Of a DNA stretch of 64,000 nucleotides, positions 43,116-51,970 are shown one piece after another; position 1 is the first letter of the stretch, and the number at the start of each line of letters is the position of its first letter. The position numbers and the translations under genes are program-made. This DNA is from Leptospira bandrabouensis (lineage in GTDB: Bacteria; Spirochaetota; Leptospiria; Leptospirales; Leptospiraceae): NCBI RefSeq assembly GCF_004770905.1, contig NZ_RQHT01000013.1, positions 1 through 64,000 on the forward strand. The letters are read 5' to 3'. The notes under the pieces were generated by a model that saw nothing but the letters and a program-made list of their open reading frames with translations, searched no databases and was not told where the DNA came from.

Positions 43116-43501
43116 AACAACCTAAAGATAATTAAATAATAAAGTAGGCTCCAAAGAAAGATGGAAGCAATAATGAATAAAGGTTTTAACGAGCTAATGA
43201 TAGATTGTTTCTTTGCTTTTGTATCTCTTTTCCATTCTGCAGATTGTGGAATCATTGAACCGAATTGCCAGGACCTACTTGCAATCGGTAAGAGGTTTTT
43301 TGGATTAATCTCTTTGATGGTTAAATAACTTTGCCATAACTTCCAATCTGCATGGAATTCCTTTTTCAGTTCTGTGGACTTAAAAAAATCACTTAAGATT
43401 TCGGAGATTTTGTATTCATTCTGAATCCCAATTAAAATCAAGTAGGACCGAACCCTTTCACTAAACTCATTCATGTATTCCATATTATTTGGATAGCCCA
43501 T
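43112..43501 (-). CDS. Small membrane-anchored ORF between opgG and opgH, possible split N terminus of OpgH
   Basis: 129 residues from the ATG at 43501 (a later ATG at 43483 would remove the overlap with opgG). It is soluble and helical (NEFSERVRSYLILIGIQNEYKISEILSDFFKS), followed by KRDTKAKKQSIISSLKPLFIIASIFLWSLLYYLIIFRLL, one membrane helix at the very end. E. coli OpgH begins with a ~140-residue cytoplasmic section plus a first helix, just what is missing from the OpgH here. The 4-base overlap with opgH supports joint translation. Homology itself is not visible by eye. Confidence 0.65.
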   Translation of the reverse strand: MGYPNNMEYMNEFSERVRSYLILIGIQNEYKISEILSDFFKSTELKKEFHADWKLWQSYLTIKEINPKNLLPIASRSWQFGSMIPQSAEWKRDTKAKKQSIISSLKPLFIIASIFLWSLLYYLIIFRLL

Positions 43502-45059
43502 CTCTATAGATCCAGGTTTCGGTAATTCTTTGGTTTTGGTTTTCAAGGAAAATAAACCAATTGGACTCATTTGCATACGCCGGATACCAGATTTGTAAAC
43601 GCCATTGATCTAACTCAGATATTTTTTCGATCTTATAACGAATTTGTTCTGAAGGAATTTTGTCGTTTTGAATCACTGCTTTGATTGATGTTTTTTTATC
43701 TAAGGATTTTAGATATTCACCGGTAAAGTATAAGGTAAATACTTTTTCCTTTGGAAAAAGGGGGTCAACACCTCTATAAAATGCCGAAGCTTTTCCAAGT
43801 GTATGTTGTTTTGGTGACCTTTCTGTATAATGAAGAGTGTACTGAAATTCATAACCTTCGTTTAAGTTTGGTGGAATGGATGGTTCCCAAAAAGTGGTGA
43901 TATTGTCGTCAGAATCCAAATTGGTTGTGAACTCTAGTAAATATAAATTTCCTTTTCCCCAGTCTCCTTTTGGTTCGACCCAAACACTAGGTCGTAAATG
44001 GTATTTTAGTTTTTCGTCTTGATAACTTTTGAACTTCCGATCTCTTTGGATCAGCCCATACCCTTTTGGAGAATCTAATGAAATCCTTGTTAGTTGGGTT
44101 TTTTTAGGATTGAGTAAAGGCCTCCATTCCCAATCGCCCATTTTGTTTTGAATGAGAAGGCCATCTGAGTCATGTACTTCGGGATGAATATTTCCCAAGA
44201 TGGGGTTATCGGATTCTCCGTATAAATACATGGAAGTGATAGGTGCAAACCCGAGTCGTTTGATTTTTTTACGTAGGTAAATTTTTGCCTTCACATCAAT
44301 GGTTGTGACTTCACCAGGTTTAACCAAAAATTCATAAGAACCAACTACAGATTCACTATTCATGATTGCATATATCGTTATAGTTGTGTCTGTTTTTTGT
44401 GGGCGTTTGATATAAAAACTTTCGAAGATAGGGAATTCTTCTTTTTCTTGTGGTCCTGTGTTGATGGCAAGTCCTCTACCTGATAACCCGTAAACTTGTC
44501 CTTTTGATATGGCTCGAAAATAAGATGAACCTTGGAATACTAAAAACTCTTCCAAAATTTCCTTTTGGTTGATTGGATAATGTACGCGAAATCCTGTATA
44601 CTGTAGATTTTTGGTGAGTTCTGTGAAAGAATCAGTGAGTGGTAAATCACCAAAATTAAAACGTGAAGCATCATAGGGTATTTCAATTGGTTTCTCATTG
44701 ATCACTTCATAAATTTGAATTCCGTTGCTATAAATATGGCCTGGATGGAAGAAGTGTAGTTGGTAAGGTAAAGCAAGATTTTTCCAAATAGCAACATCAG
44801 GTTTGTATTCGATTTGCCTATAATCATCGTAACTGATTCCGTCCAGTCCTGGAATCTTAAATTCAGGAGTTGGATTGAATTTTGATTTCAATTTTAGTTT
44901 TGCCATTGAATCAACGCTGTTGAAATCGAATACTTCTTGGGGAGTGGAAATTGCCATTAGGGTAGCCACTCTATTTAAAGTTAGATCGTTTTTCCTAATG
45001 ATGATGACGACACACAATACCAAGGCAATGAGTGCAAGATATATGTTTAGTTTCTTCAT
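43485..45059 (-). CDS. opgG: Periplasmic glucans biosynthesis protein OpgG (MdoG)
   Basis: 524 residues. An N-terminal signal or anchor (LNIYLALIALVLCVVIII) precedes the OpgG fold: SYDDYRQIEYKPDVAIWKNLALPYQLHFFHPGHIY, FRVHYPINQKEILEEFLVFQGSSYFRAISKGQVYGLSGRGLAINT, FPIFESFYIKRP, APITSMYLYGESD, and HPEVHDSDGLLIQNKMGDWEWRPLLNPKK. It branches or trims osmoregulated periplasmic glucans made by OpgH. First gene of opgG-small ORF-opgH. The operon helps cells in dilute surroundings, fitting a free-living life style. Confidence 0.92.
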   Translation of the reverse strand: MKKLNIYLALIALVLCVVIIIRKNDLTLNRVATLMAISTPQEVFDFNSVDSMAKLKLKSKFNPTPEFKIPGLDGISYDDYRQIEYKPDVAIWKNLALPYQLHFFHPGHIYSNGIQIYEVINEKPIEIPYDASRFNFGDLPLTDSFTELTKNLQYTGFRVHYPINQKEILEEFLVFQGSSYFRAISKGQVYGLSGRGLAINTGPQEKEEFPIFESFYIKRPQKTDTTITIYAIMNSESVVGSYEFLVKPGEVTTIDVKAKIYLRKKIKRLGFAPITSMYLYGESDNPILGNIHPEVHDSDGLLIQNKMGDWEWRPLLNPKKTQLTRISLDSPKGYGLIQRDRKFKSYQDEKLKYHLRPSVWVEPKGDWGKGNLYLLEFTTNLDSDDNITTFWEPSIPPNLNEGYEFQYTLHYTERSPKQHTLGKASAFYRGVDPLFPKEKVFTLYFTGEYLKSLDKKTSIKAVIQNDKIPSEQIRYKIEKISELDQWRLQIWYPAYANESNWFIFLENQNQRITETWIYRDGLSK

Positions 45060-45200
45060 AATGTAATGATTATTATTGAATCTATGGGGTCACGTAAATA
45101 ATAGATTGTGGCGTTTTTGTCTCACTAAACATGGATTAAGCAAGACATTGTTTTTTTTCTATTGCATAATTTAAACGTTTCTATATTGTTCCCTCATCTT

Positions 45201-46679
45201 ATGAAACTGGTTTCAATAAATTTTTTCTCCTTGTTAGCCGTCGCCTTATTTCTGCAATGTTCTGGTTCTAAAAAAACAGATAAGATTCTTGGTGAATCTG
45301 TATTTAATTCTAACAAACCACAATCATTCAAAAAAATTGCACCACTTACTGCCAACTCCCTTGGTTCCAGAAAAAATCTCTTAGAACATGGATGGGCTGT
45401 CATTCCTTCGGGAACAAAAAGTATGGATCTGGTTTATGAGAATGGAGGAATGAGCTCTCGAGTTGCAAAAGCAATGGTACTTGTTCATATGAAAAAAAGA
45501 AGTGCTGATTTCCCTGGTAAACTTGGGGATACAATGGAGTCGGTTTTATCTTGGACAAGTGATGGATATAAAGACTCTTCTGGAAGAACGGGAGATATTT
45601 ATGATGCAGGTTGGCAATTGAGCCAAACGCAATGGAAAACTTCCAAAGAAAGTTTTAAGGAAGCGGGTTCCAGGTTTTTATTAGGTTATATTTATTTGGT
45701 ACCAAAAGTGGAATCTGATACAGAACAAATGGTTTCCACATTGAAAAACTTTGGTAATGAGCGTGGCGAAACTACCGATAAGTTGAATGATTTATTTGTT
45801 TCGACATTAAATCAAAATTCTAAAAATATAATCGCTGCTTGGAGTGATTCCTTTTCAAAAGCTTCCGATGAATTTACAAAAAATTACGAGGAATCGGGTG
45901 AGAGTGGAAATTCTCTTTTGGCTCTTGTGGATATATTCCAAGGGTATACCGTAGCGATTAAAGAAGTATTGGTCTCGCCCATTGCCAAAACAGGGAAAAA
46001 TACAGGTGAGATCCTAGTAGTCAATGGGGTATTTGTTCCTTTATCTCAAACAATGAATTTTTCTTCCAATGCATTGATATCAACTGGAGTAGTTTTTTAT
46101 TATTCAACTAAGGCTGGTTATCTGGTGATTTCTCCCACTTTAGAGGCTGGTCTTTTTAGTTCTATGGGATTGTTGTCGGCATCTGCCACAATCCCAACAT
46201 ATACAGTAGGAACTACTCTTGCCGCCTTTAACCAAGTAACTTCTGTTGCTGCCACAACCGCAGGCGGAACCATTGGTGCTGTTGGAGGCGCCACTTTGGA
46301 TACCGGTGCTTACGCAACTGGGATGGTATATGATTTGTCTAAAGGAACAGCCGAAGCCGGATTTTATGCCATGAGTTCTGGAATGATTTTAGGTTATGCG
46401 GCACTCACAGTCCTTCCTTCCCAATTGTTGCTTACAGCAGTGGATGGACCAATACTGATTACTTATGATGGTCCTCGAGTTGTAATCGCAGTTGTGAGAG
46501 GTAATTATGCAGGCTTTGAAGATGCACCAACAGGGTCTGTAATCAATTTAGAAGAAGCAAAAAAAGCAGGCAAAGTAAAAATCTTAACCGATGATCCCAA
46601 AATTATTAAGAAAGTTTTAGACGCGGAAATCGCTGAACAAACAAAACGTGCAAATGCAAAGGCATCTGAAAAAAAATGA
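45201..46679 (+). CDS. Tandem lipoprotein 1 with hydrophobic Gly/Ala/Thr-rich half
   Basis: 492 residues from the ATG at 45201 (a TTG at 45162 would add 13 residues before the signal). The signal INFFSLLAVALFLQC is followed by SGSKK. The first half is soluble (LGSRKNLLEHGWAVIPSGTKSMD ...). The second half, about residues 270-430, is rich in Gly, Ala, Thr and Ser with no charge (ISTGVVFYYSTKAGYLVISPTLEAGLFSSMGLLSASATIP; TAGGTIGAVGGATLDTGAYATG), like glycine-zipper or membrane-inserting sequence. A charged tail follows. It shares its layout and end motifs with the next gene, overlapping it by 4 bases. Family unknown. Confidence 0.72.
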   Translation: MKLVSINFFSLLAVALFLQCSGSKKTDKILGESVFNSNKPQSFKKIAPLTANSLGSRKNLLEHGWAVIPSGTKSMDLVYENGGMSSRVAKAMVLVHMKKRSADFPGKLGDTMESVLSWTSDGYKDSSGRTGDIYDAGWQLSQTQWKTSKESFKEAGSRFLLGYIYLVPKVESDTEQMVSTLKNFGNERGETTDKLNDLFVSTLNQNSKNIIAAWSDSFSKASDEFTKNYEESGESGNSLLALVDIFQGYTVAIKEVLVSPIAKTGKNTGEILVVNGVFVPLSQTMNFSSNALISTGVVFYYSTKAGYLVISPTLEAGLFSSMGLLSASATIPTYTVGTTLAAFNQVTSVAATTAGGTIGAVGGATLDTGAYATGMVYDLSKGTAEAGFYAMSSGMILGYAALTVLPSQLLLTAVDGPILITYDGPRVVIAVVRGNYAGFEDAPTGSVINLEEAKKAGKVKILTDDPKIIKKVLDAEIAEQTKRANAKASEKK

Positions 46680-48469
46680 AATCAAACATTTACCAATTTA
46701 TTTTAGTTTCTGTTTTTCTATCTTTATTCTTTTTTAACTGCTCCGGCTCTGATAAAAAAGGAGAAGATCCATTAAAGAATACAAAAAAGTTAGCCATTGA
46801 AGGTCATAAGTCTCTTTATTACCAAGGAGCACTTCCCGTCAAAGGGACAAGTATCAAATTTATTCCTCCATTTCATGAATCTACCGTATTTGTTATGGGG
46901 AAAAGAATTGGTTTTGCAGGAGAAGAATTTTCTAAGTCTGTATTAAAGGCTCAAGAGTCAGTGGTCATTGTTAAAGATGGGACAAAGATGAGTTGGTCTA
47001 CTGCTGGTAAACTAAACGAGAAAGGTGACGCGGTAGTTCAGTATTTGAATGAAAATGCCACCAAACCTGGGTTATTTATTATGTATGCTTCTGTTGCGGA
47101 ATCTTACGGGCTTGTGGGTTCTTCCTGGGAAAGAGGTTTAGATACACATAAGGCGGTTGTAGCTAATTCGGAAGCTGTTCGCAAAGAGTGGGACGAATGG
47201 GCAGATATGCAGCTAAACCATAAAGAAAAACCAGATAATTCCCCTTCTGCTACAAAAAGATTCAATCAATATAAACAAGAATTTCAAAAAGTTTTTGAAT
47301 CAACTGTATATGGTTATGTGGACTTAGATAATGCTTTGAAGTCAGCTTATGATGAAACTTACGATGACTTCAAGTCTGGTAGTTGGAAAAGTCGGTTTTC
47401 AGAGATTGAAGATTTACGTTCTTCCGTTTCTGAAAAGATTTTTGGGAATTGGAAAGAAACCATTTTTTCTTTTGGGCAAGATACTGCAAGTGAATTGGGT
47501 CGAGCAAAAGCGGATATAGAATCTATAGCAGATGGTGAAGGTGTTCCTTTAGCCTTACTCAAGGCATTTTCCCGAACCACCAAAGCATTGTTTTATGATG
47601 GAATCATAAAACCCATTGGAAAAGTGACCTTGCTTTCAGTTGGGTATGTAACTTGGAATGGAATCATTTATCCGGCAGTTGTAGCAACTAATTCTGTGGG
47701 AACAGGGCTTTATTGTTTGGTGGAAACCTTTGCACTTGCAGGGAAAGGAGTCGTGTATATTACAGCACCGAGTGTAGAACTTGCTTTGGGGGGACTATTA
47801 AATAGTACGGAAGTCGTATTAAATGAGTCAGTTCAGTCTATGGAGAAAGGTGCAAAGGTTACTTCTGCGGTTGCTAGAAAAACTTCTGCATATTCTGTAA
47901 AAACGGCTGCTGTTGTGACAGAAACTTCTGGAAAATATATTCTAGCACCTATGAGTCTTGTCGGTGTTACCTCTGGACAAACCGTATTAGGTGGAGGACT
48001 TGCCATTTCGGGGACAGTTACCGGAGCAACATTTGCCGGTACATCTGCCACTGCGCAAACGGTCACTTATGCCTCAACAAGAGTTGCTGCAGGTACAGTC
48101 GGTGTCGTTGGAACTGCTGCTTCCTTCGGTACTGGTACAACCTACGGAGTTTATCAATTATCAAAAGCAGTGGGTGTTCCTTCTGGTATTGTCATCGGAT
48201 CAGGAATTGTACTCAGTTATGAATTTGTGTCGCATATGTCAGCTCATTCTATACTTGCTGTGGCTGACTGTACATATTTAGTGTTATCCCTTGAAGGAGG
48301 TAAGTGGGTGGTTTATGGAGTCAAAGATGGTTCCAAAAAGGCATCGCGCTTATTGACCGGAGCGGTTGTGGATATGGATCAAATCCGCAAAGAAGGGGGA
48401 ACTGTAGTAAAAGTTCCTTTAGAAGAGGGGGAAGTTGAAAAAATACTAGGTAAAAAAAAGAAAAAATGA
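46676..48469 (+). CDS. Tandem lipoprotein 2 with hydrophobic Gly/Ala/Thr-rich half
   Basis: 597 residues. The signal YQFILVSVFLSLFFFNC is followed by SGSDKK, as in the preceding gene. A soluble N-terminal half with an acidic/aromatic region (YVDLDNALKSAYDETYDDFKSG) leads to a long uncharged Gly/Ala/Thr/Val section (residues about 300-530, for example GGGLAISGTVTGATFAGTSATAQTV). The end HSILAVADCTYLVLSLEGGKWVVYGVKDG parallels LLLTAVDGPILITYDGPRVVIAVVRGN in lipoprotein 1. They are diverged tandem paralogues made from one message. The function is unknown; a pore-like or membrane-associated role is a guess from composition. Confidence 0.72.
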   Translation: MKSNIYQFILVSVFLSLFFFNCSGSDKKGEDPLKNTKKLAIEGHKSLYYQGALPVKGTSIKFIPPFHESTVFVMGKRIGFAGEEFSKSVLKAQESVVIVKDGTKMSWSTAGKLNEKGDAVVQYLNENATKPGLFIMYASVAESYGLVGSSWERGLDTHKAVVANSEAVRKEWDEWADMQLNHKEKPDNSPSATKRFNQYKQEFQKVFESTVYGYVDLDNALKSAYDETYDDFKSGSWKSRFSEIEDLRSSVSEKIFGNWKETIFSFGQDTASELGRAKADIESIADGEGVPLALLKAFSRTTKALFYDGIIKPIGKVTLLSVGYVTWNGIIYPAVVATNSVGTGLYCLVETFALAGKGVVYITAPSVELALGGLLNSTEVVLNESVQSMEKGAKVTSAVARKTSAYSVKTAAVVTETSGKYILAPMSLVGVTSGQTVLGGGLAISGTVTGATFAGTSATAQTVTYASTRVAAGTVGVVGTAASFGTGTTYGVYQLSKAVGVPSGIVIGSGIVLSYEFVSHMSAHSILAVADCTYLVLSLEGGKWVVYGVKDGSKKASRLLTGAVVDMDQIRKEGGTVVKVPLEEGEVEKILGKKKKK

Positions 48470-48481
48470 AACCGTAGAAGA

Positions 48482-49378
48482 ATGGAGAAAGTAAGAAAAA
48501 AAATTCTCATCATTGAGGATTCCGAATTACAAAGAAAACTTCTCAATCGTTGGATTTCAAATCATGGGTACACTCCTTTGGAAGCAATTTCTCTTTCTGA
48601 TGCTAGGGAGATTATCAGCAAAGACCAAGTGGATGTGGTTCTTCTTGATTGGGAATTACCTGATGGTTCTGGAATTGAGTTGATTTCCGAAATATTTTCT
48701 TCCTCTCCGATTGGTTGGCTTCCTATCATAATGGTTACTGGTCATACAGAACCTGAGAACTTAAAACTTGCTATTGAAGCAGGTGCTACTGACTACATCA
48801 CAAAACCTGCAAAGGAAATTGAACTTTTAGCAAGAATTTTCAGTGCATTGAGGATGAAATCCTTACACGACCAACTGCGAGAAACTGCTATCCGTGACGT
48901 GTTGACAGGATTATATAACCGTCGCTATATGGAAGAGAGGATAGAGCAAGAGTTTCAAAGATGCAAAAGACATAAACATAGTTTATCATTAGCTATGATA
49001 GATATTGATTTCTTTAAAAAAGTAAACGATACCTATGGTCATGAAACAGGCGATATAGTTTTAAAACGAATAGCTTTTGAATTAAAAACATCTCTAAGGA
49101 AATCAGACATCATTTCTCGATTCGGTGGAGAGGAATTTGTCATTGTATTTCCAGAAACTGGTGTGAATGATGCAACAAAGGTTCTCGATAAAATTAGAGA
49201 ATCCGTTTCTAGTATAGAATTAAAATCAGAGGCAGGAGAAAATTTCAAAGTTTCCTTTAGCGGTGGTGTCGCAGGTGGGGACATTACTGAAATAGACAAT
49301 CCAGCCGAGTTACTGAGAACAGCAGACAAACTCTTATATGAGGCGAAATCCTCAGGTCGAAATCGTATCGTAAGCTAA
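48482..49378 (+). CDS. Response regulator with GGDEF (diguanylate cyclase) output
   Basis: 298 residues. The receiver shows the acidic pair IIEDSE, phosphoacceptor Asp56 in VVLLDWELPDGSG, the Thr in IIMVTGHT and the Lys in DYITKPAKE. The GGDEF domain starts near residue 130 with DVLTGLYNRRYMEERI and has an intact active site FGGEEF (about residues 214-219). It should make cyclic di-GMP when phosphorylated. No cognate kinase is adjacent. An SrkA-like kinase gene follows 9 bases later. Confidence 0.93.
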   Translation: MEKVRKKILIIEDSELQRKLLNRWISNHGYTPLEAISLSDAREIISKDQVDVVLLDWELPDGSGIELISEIFSSSPIGWLPIIMVTGHTEPENLKLAIEAGATDYITKPAKEIELLARIFSALRMKSLHDQLRETAIRDVLTGLYNRRYMEERIEQEFQRCKRHKHSLSLAMIDIDFFKKVNDTYGHETGDIVLKRIAFELKTSLRKSDIISRFGGEEFVIVFPETGVNDATKVLDKIRESVSSIELKSEAGENFKVSFSGGVAGGDITEIDNPAELLRTADKLLYEAKSSGRNRIVS

Positions 49379-49387
49379 ATTATTAAA

Positions 49388-50434
49388 TTGGACATTAACC
49401 ACTCATTTTACCAGCTAACACCTGACACAATTTTAAATTCTCTTGAATCATTGGGTTATGAACCAACCGGAAGATTTTATCCTTTGAATAGTGTTGAAAA
49501 TCGTGTTTATGACATTGAAACCGCAAATGCTGGACGAATCGTTGTAAAGTTTTATCGCCCAGGAAAATGGACTAGGGATGAAATTCTCGAAGAACATCGG
49601 TTTTTGCAGGAACTCATTTCGGAAGAAATCCCTGTACTCACTCCTATTGCTATTGAAGGGAAAACTTTGTTTGAATGGTCTGGGATCTTTTTTGCTATTT
49701 GGCCACTTCGTAATGGTCGGATTGTAGAGGAAATCTCTGGTCCTGATTTAGAACGTGTAGGTGCACTGCTCGGAAGAATTCATGCTGTTGGGAAAAGATC
49801 TAGCTCCATCCATCGTCCTATTTTAGATATTCCCTCCTATGGATTGAAATCACTAAATTTTATTCTAGATAAACACCTAATACCAAACAGTGCTTTGGCG
49901 GAAAGATATAAGACAACTGCATTAAGATCATTTGAAATTTTTGAATCATTAGTCAACGAATTTCAAATTCCTTTTCAACGAATTCATGGAGATTGTCACA
50001 AAGGAAATCTGCTAGTTTCGCAAGAAGGATACAGTATTTTAGATTTTGATGATTTTTTGACGGGTCCTATCGTTCAAGACTTTTGGATGTTGCTCCCGTT
50101 AGGTGAGTCTGATCGCAGAAATGATTTGTTTCAGTTCTTGCAAGGTTACACTATGTTTTCTGATTTTGATGAAAATTGGTTTCAGCTGGTAGAACCTCTT
50201 CGTATTATTAGATACATTCATTACGCTGCCTGGATTGCTAAACGTTGGGAAGACCCTTCTTTTCCATCGCTTTTCCCGCATTTTGGTACAGAAGAGTATT
50301 GGCTGAAAGAAACACTCGATTTGGAATCTGCAAAAAAAGATTTGGAAGCGCAATCTTTGGAAATTACGAATAACCAGGTAGATTCGGAACCAGAAATGAC
50401 AAATAAAGATTTTTTTTGGGATTGGGAAAATTAG
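49388..50434 (+). CDS. SrkA/YihE-type aminoglycoside-phosphotransferase-fold kinase
   Basis: 348 residues from a TTG, the only start that keeps the conserved N terminus HSFYQLTPDTILNSLESLGYEPTGRFYPLNSVENRVYDIE. The middle has RIVVKFYRPGKW with the ATP-binding Lys. The catalytic loop is RIHGDCHKGNLLV and the metal-binding DFDDFLTGPIVQDFWML is typical of stress-response kinase SrkA/YihE. E. coli SrkA opposes stress-induced cell death. It follows the GGDEF regulator in one direction with a 9-base gap; the 3' end faces the methyltransferase gene. Confidence 0.9.
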   Translation: MDINHSFYQLTPDTILNSLESLGYEPTGRFYPLNSVENRVYDIETANAGRIVVKFYRPGKWTRDEILEEHRFLQELISEEIPVLTPIAIEGKTLFEWSGIFFAIWPLRNGRIVEEISGPDLERVGALLGRIHAVGKRSSSIHRPILDIPSYGLKSLNFILDKHLIPNSALAERYKTTALRSFEIFESLVNEFQIPFQRIHGDCHKGNLLVSQEGYSILDFDDFLTGPIVQDFWMLLPLGESDRRNDLFQFLQGYTMFSDFDENWFQLVEPLRIIRYIHYAAWIAKRWEDPSFPSLFPHFGTEEYWLKETLDLESAKKDLEAQSLEITNNQVDSEPEMTNKDFFWDWEN

Positions 50435-50438
50435 TAAT

Positions 50439-51227
50439 TCAGATCATTAAATGTGACAAAGCAACCGCGAGTGCGTGTGAAACATTTAAAGAATCAATTT
50501 GGTTTTTCATTGGTATATATATCAAGAGGTCAGATAGGTTTAAGACATCGGGTGATATTCCTTCTGCCTCGTTTCCAACGACTAACACAAAATGGTTTTG
50601 TTTTTTCAGTTCGTAAACCGATTTTGTTTTGGATATAAGGTTATCCCCCTCTCTTGGGAGACTCAGCGACAGAATTTGGTTTCCAGAGGCTTTTAAAGAA
50701 ATTAAAGTTTCCCTTAAATTTTGAGTGCGAACTAACGAAATTTGAAATAAAGATCCCATCGACACTCTGACACTACGCCTGAGATAAGGTGACGCTGATT
50801 GGGAATCAAATATTACAGTTCGGATACCAAAGGCAGCTGCTGTTCGCAAGATGGATCCAATATTCTCGCTATCAACAATATAGTTTACTGCTAAAATGGG
50901 AGATTCCACTTCAGATAAAGAACTCCATTTTTGGTAGCCAATAGCCATGAATCCTTGGTGTACAGAAAATCCGATGGTTTTTTCAAAAACTGATTTTTCG
51001 GCAACAAAACATTTATTAGGTTGCAATTGTTTGGACTGAATTAGGCCTTTATGTTTTTCCCAATACTTTGGCATACAAAATACAGATTCCACTTCGAGGT
51101 TTGACGTAAGAAGCCTAACGGCTGTTTTCTCATGGTCTGCTATGAATTTGTCAGATGTTTCTTCCTTTGCTTTTAGGAGTTGGTATGCGGAAAGTCTAGG
51201 ATCCTGTGCAGAATGGATATTTTGCAT
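50439..51227 (-). CDS. TrmH/SpoU-family RNA 2'-O-methyltransferase
   Basis: 262 residues. The N-terminal substrate domain (LLKAKEETSDKFIADHEKTAVRLLTSNLEVESVFCM) resembles the L30-like fold of RlmB/TsnR types. The SPOUT domain has the three motifs: NIGSILRTAAAFGIRTVIFD (motif 1), LVVGNEAEGISPDVL (motif 2), and IPMKNQIDSLNVSHALAVALSHLM (motif 3). Probably methylates 23S rRNA or tRNA; the target position cannot be read off. Single gene. Confidence 0.9.
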   Translation of the reverse strand: MQNIHSAQDPRLSAYQLLKAKEETSDKFIADHEKTAVRLLTSNLEVESVFCMPKYWEKHKGLIQSKQLQPNKCFVAEKSVFEKTIGFSVHQGFMAIGYQKWSSLSEVESPILAVNYIVDSENIGSILRTAAAFGIRTVIFDSQSASPYLRRSVRVSMGSLFQISLVRTQNLRETLISLKASGNQILSLSLPREGDNLISKTKSVYELKKQNHFVLVVGNEAEGISPDVLNLSDLLIYIPMKNQIDSLNVSHALAVALSHLMI

Positions 51228-51373
51228 TATGTCTCATTGCCCCTGAAGAGCCCCCGCCCTGTATAGGGTGGTGGAGGCGGGCTTGTGGGTTTGTTCTAAA
51301 ATCCCTAACATAAATCCATCATTTCTTCAAGCAAAGAATGCATTTCCGGAAAGATTCTCTCAAAAAGTTCATA

Positions 51374-51907
51374 TTAACTAAAATGATACTCTGATTGTAC
51401 GAACCCATTTGCGTAAGCAATTGTTTTGATATGTTTTAAATTTTGATCTTGAGCCAAGTGACCAAAGAGAGGCAATCCAGATCCGAGTAAAACAGGGATT
51501 CTCGTGAGAATGATTTCAGATAACATCTGTTTGCTTACGAAGGATTGAATCACTTGACCTCCGTCTACATACACAGATTTAAATTGTCTTTTCTCTAGTT
51601 CAAAAGTTAAGTTTTCCAGAGTTCCGTTAAAAATAGAAATTGGATGATTCGATTGAATTCTGTATTCAGAATTGTGAGTAAGCACAAAAACGGGAACTGT
51701 TGGGAAAGGGTAGGGTTCAAATTGTAATACCGTTTCAAATGTAGCCCTACCCATTACAATGCAATCGATACTTTGCATAAATAAAGTATAACCCAAGTCG
51801 TTATTTTCTAAAGTGTATTTCTCTGATGCCAACCAGTTGATAGATCCATCTGATCTTGCTATAAAGCCATCTAAACTGCTTGCAATAAATGCTTTGTATT
51901 TTATCAT
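51374..51907 (-). CDS. RibD C-terminal/DHFR-like reductase
   Basis: 177 residues. Start YKAFIASSLDGFIARSDGSINWL is the RibD C-terminal/dihydrofolate-reductase-like signature. DCIVMGRATFETVLQFEPYPFPTVPVFVLT is the cofactor (NADPH) section, and FKSVYVDGGQVIQSFVSKQMLSEIILTRIPVLLGSGLPLFG closes the fold. Members reduce pteridine- or flavin-like substrates; the specific one is unknown. It is divergent from a TetR gene, with paired palindromes (51921-51955) between them, so it is the probable regulated target. Confidence 0.88.
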   Translation of the reverse strand: MIKYKAFIASSLDGFIARSDGSINWLASEKYTLENNDLGYTLFMQSIDCIVMGRATFETVLQFEPYPFPTVPVFVLTHNSEYRIQSNHPISIFNGTLENLTFELEKRQFKSVYVDGGQVIQSFVSKQMLSEIILTRIPVLLGSGLPLFGHLAQDQNLKHIKTIAYANGFVQSEYHFS

Positions 51908-51920
51908 ATTATTTGTCAGC

Positions 51921-51955
51921 TCTACGGTGTAGACATATTATTTCTACACCGTAGA
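51921..51955. promoter_or_regulatory. Double TetR operator between reductase and tetR
   Basis: Two palindromes TCTACGGTGTAGA (51921-51933) and TCTACACCGTAGA (51943-51955), each TCTAC-nnn-GTAGA, with centres 22 bases apart. Together they form one larger inverted repeat with 12-base perfect arms. It covers the region between the two divergent start codons, 13 bases from the reductase ATG and 15 from the tetR ATG. Confidence 0.75.
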
Positions 51956-51970
51956 AATAATCCGATTAAA

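Noticed and set aside
51249..51282. GC-rich hairpin (GCCCGCC with GGCGGGGGC on the minus strand) downstream of the reductase gene
   Set aside because: Could be a terminator, but no T-run follows the stem on the minus strand, so I did not list it as one.
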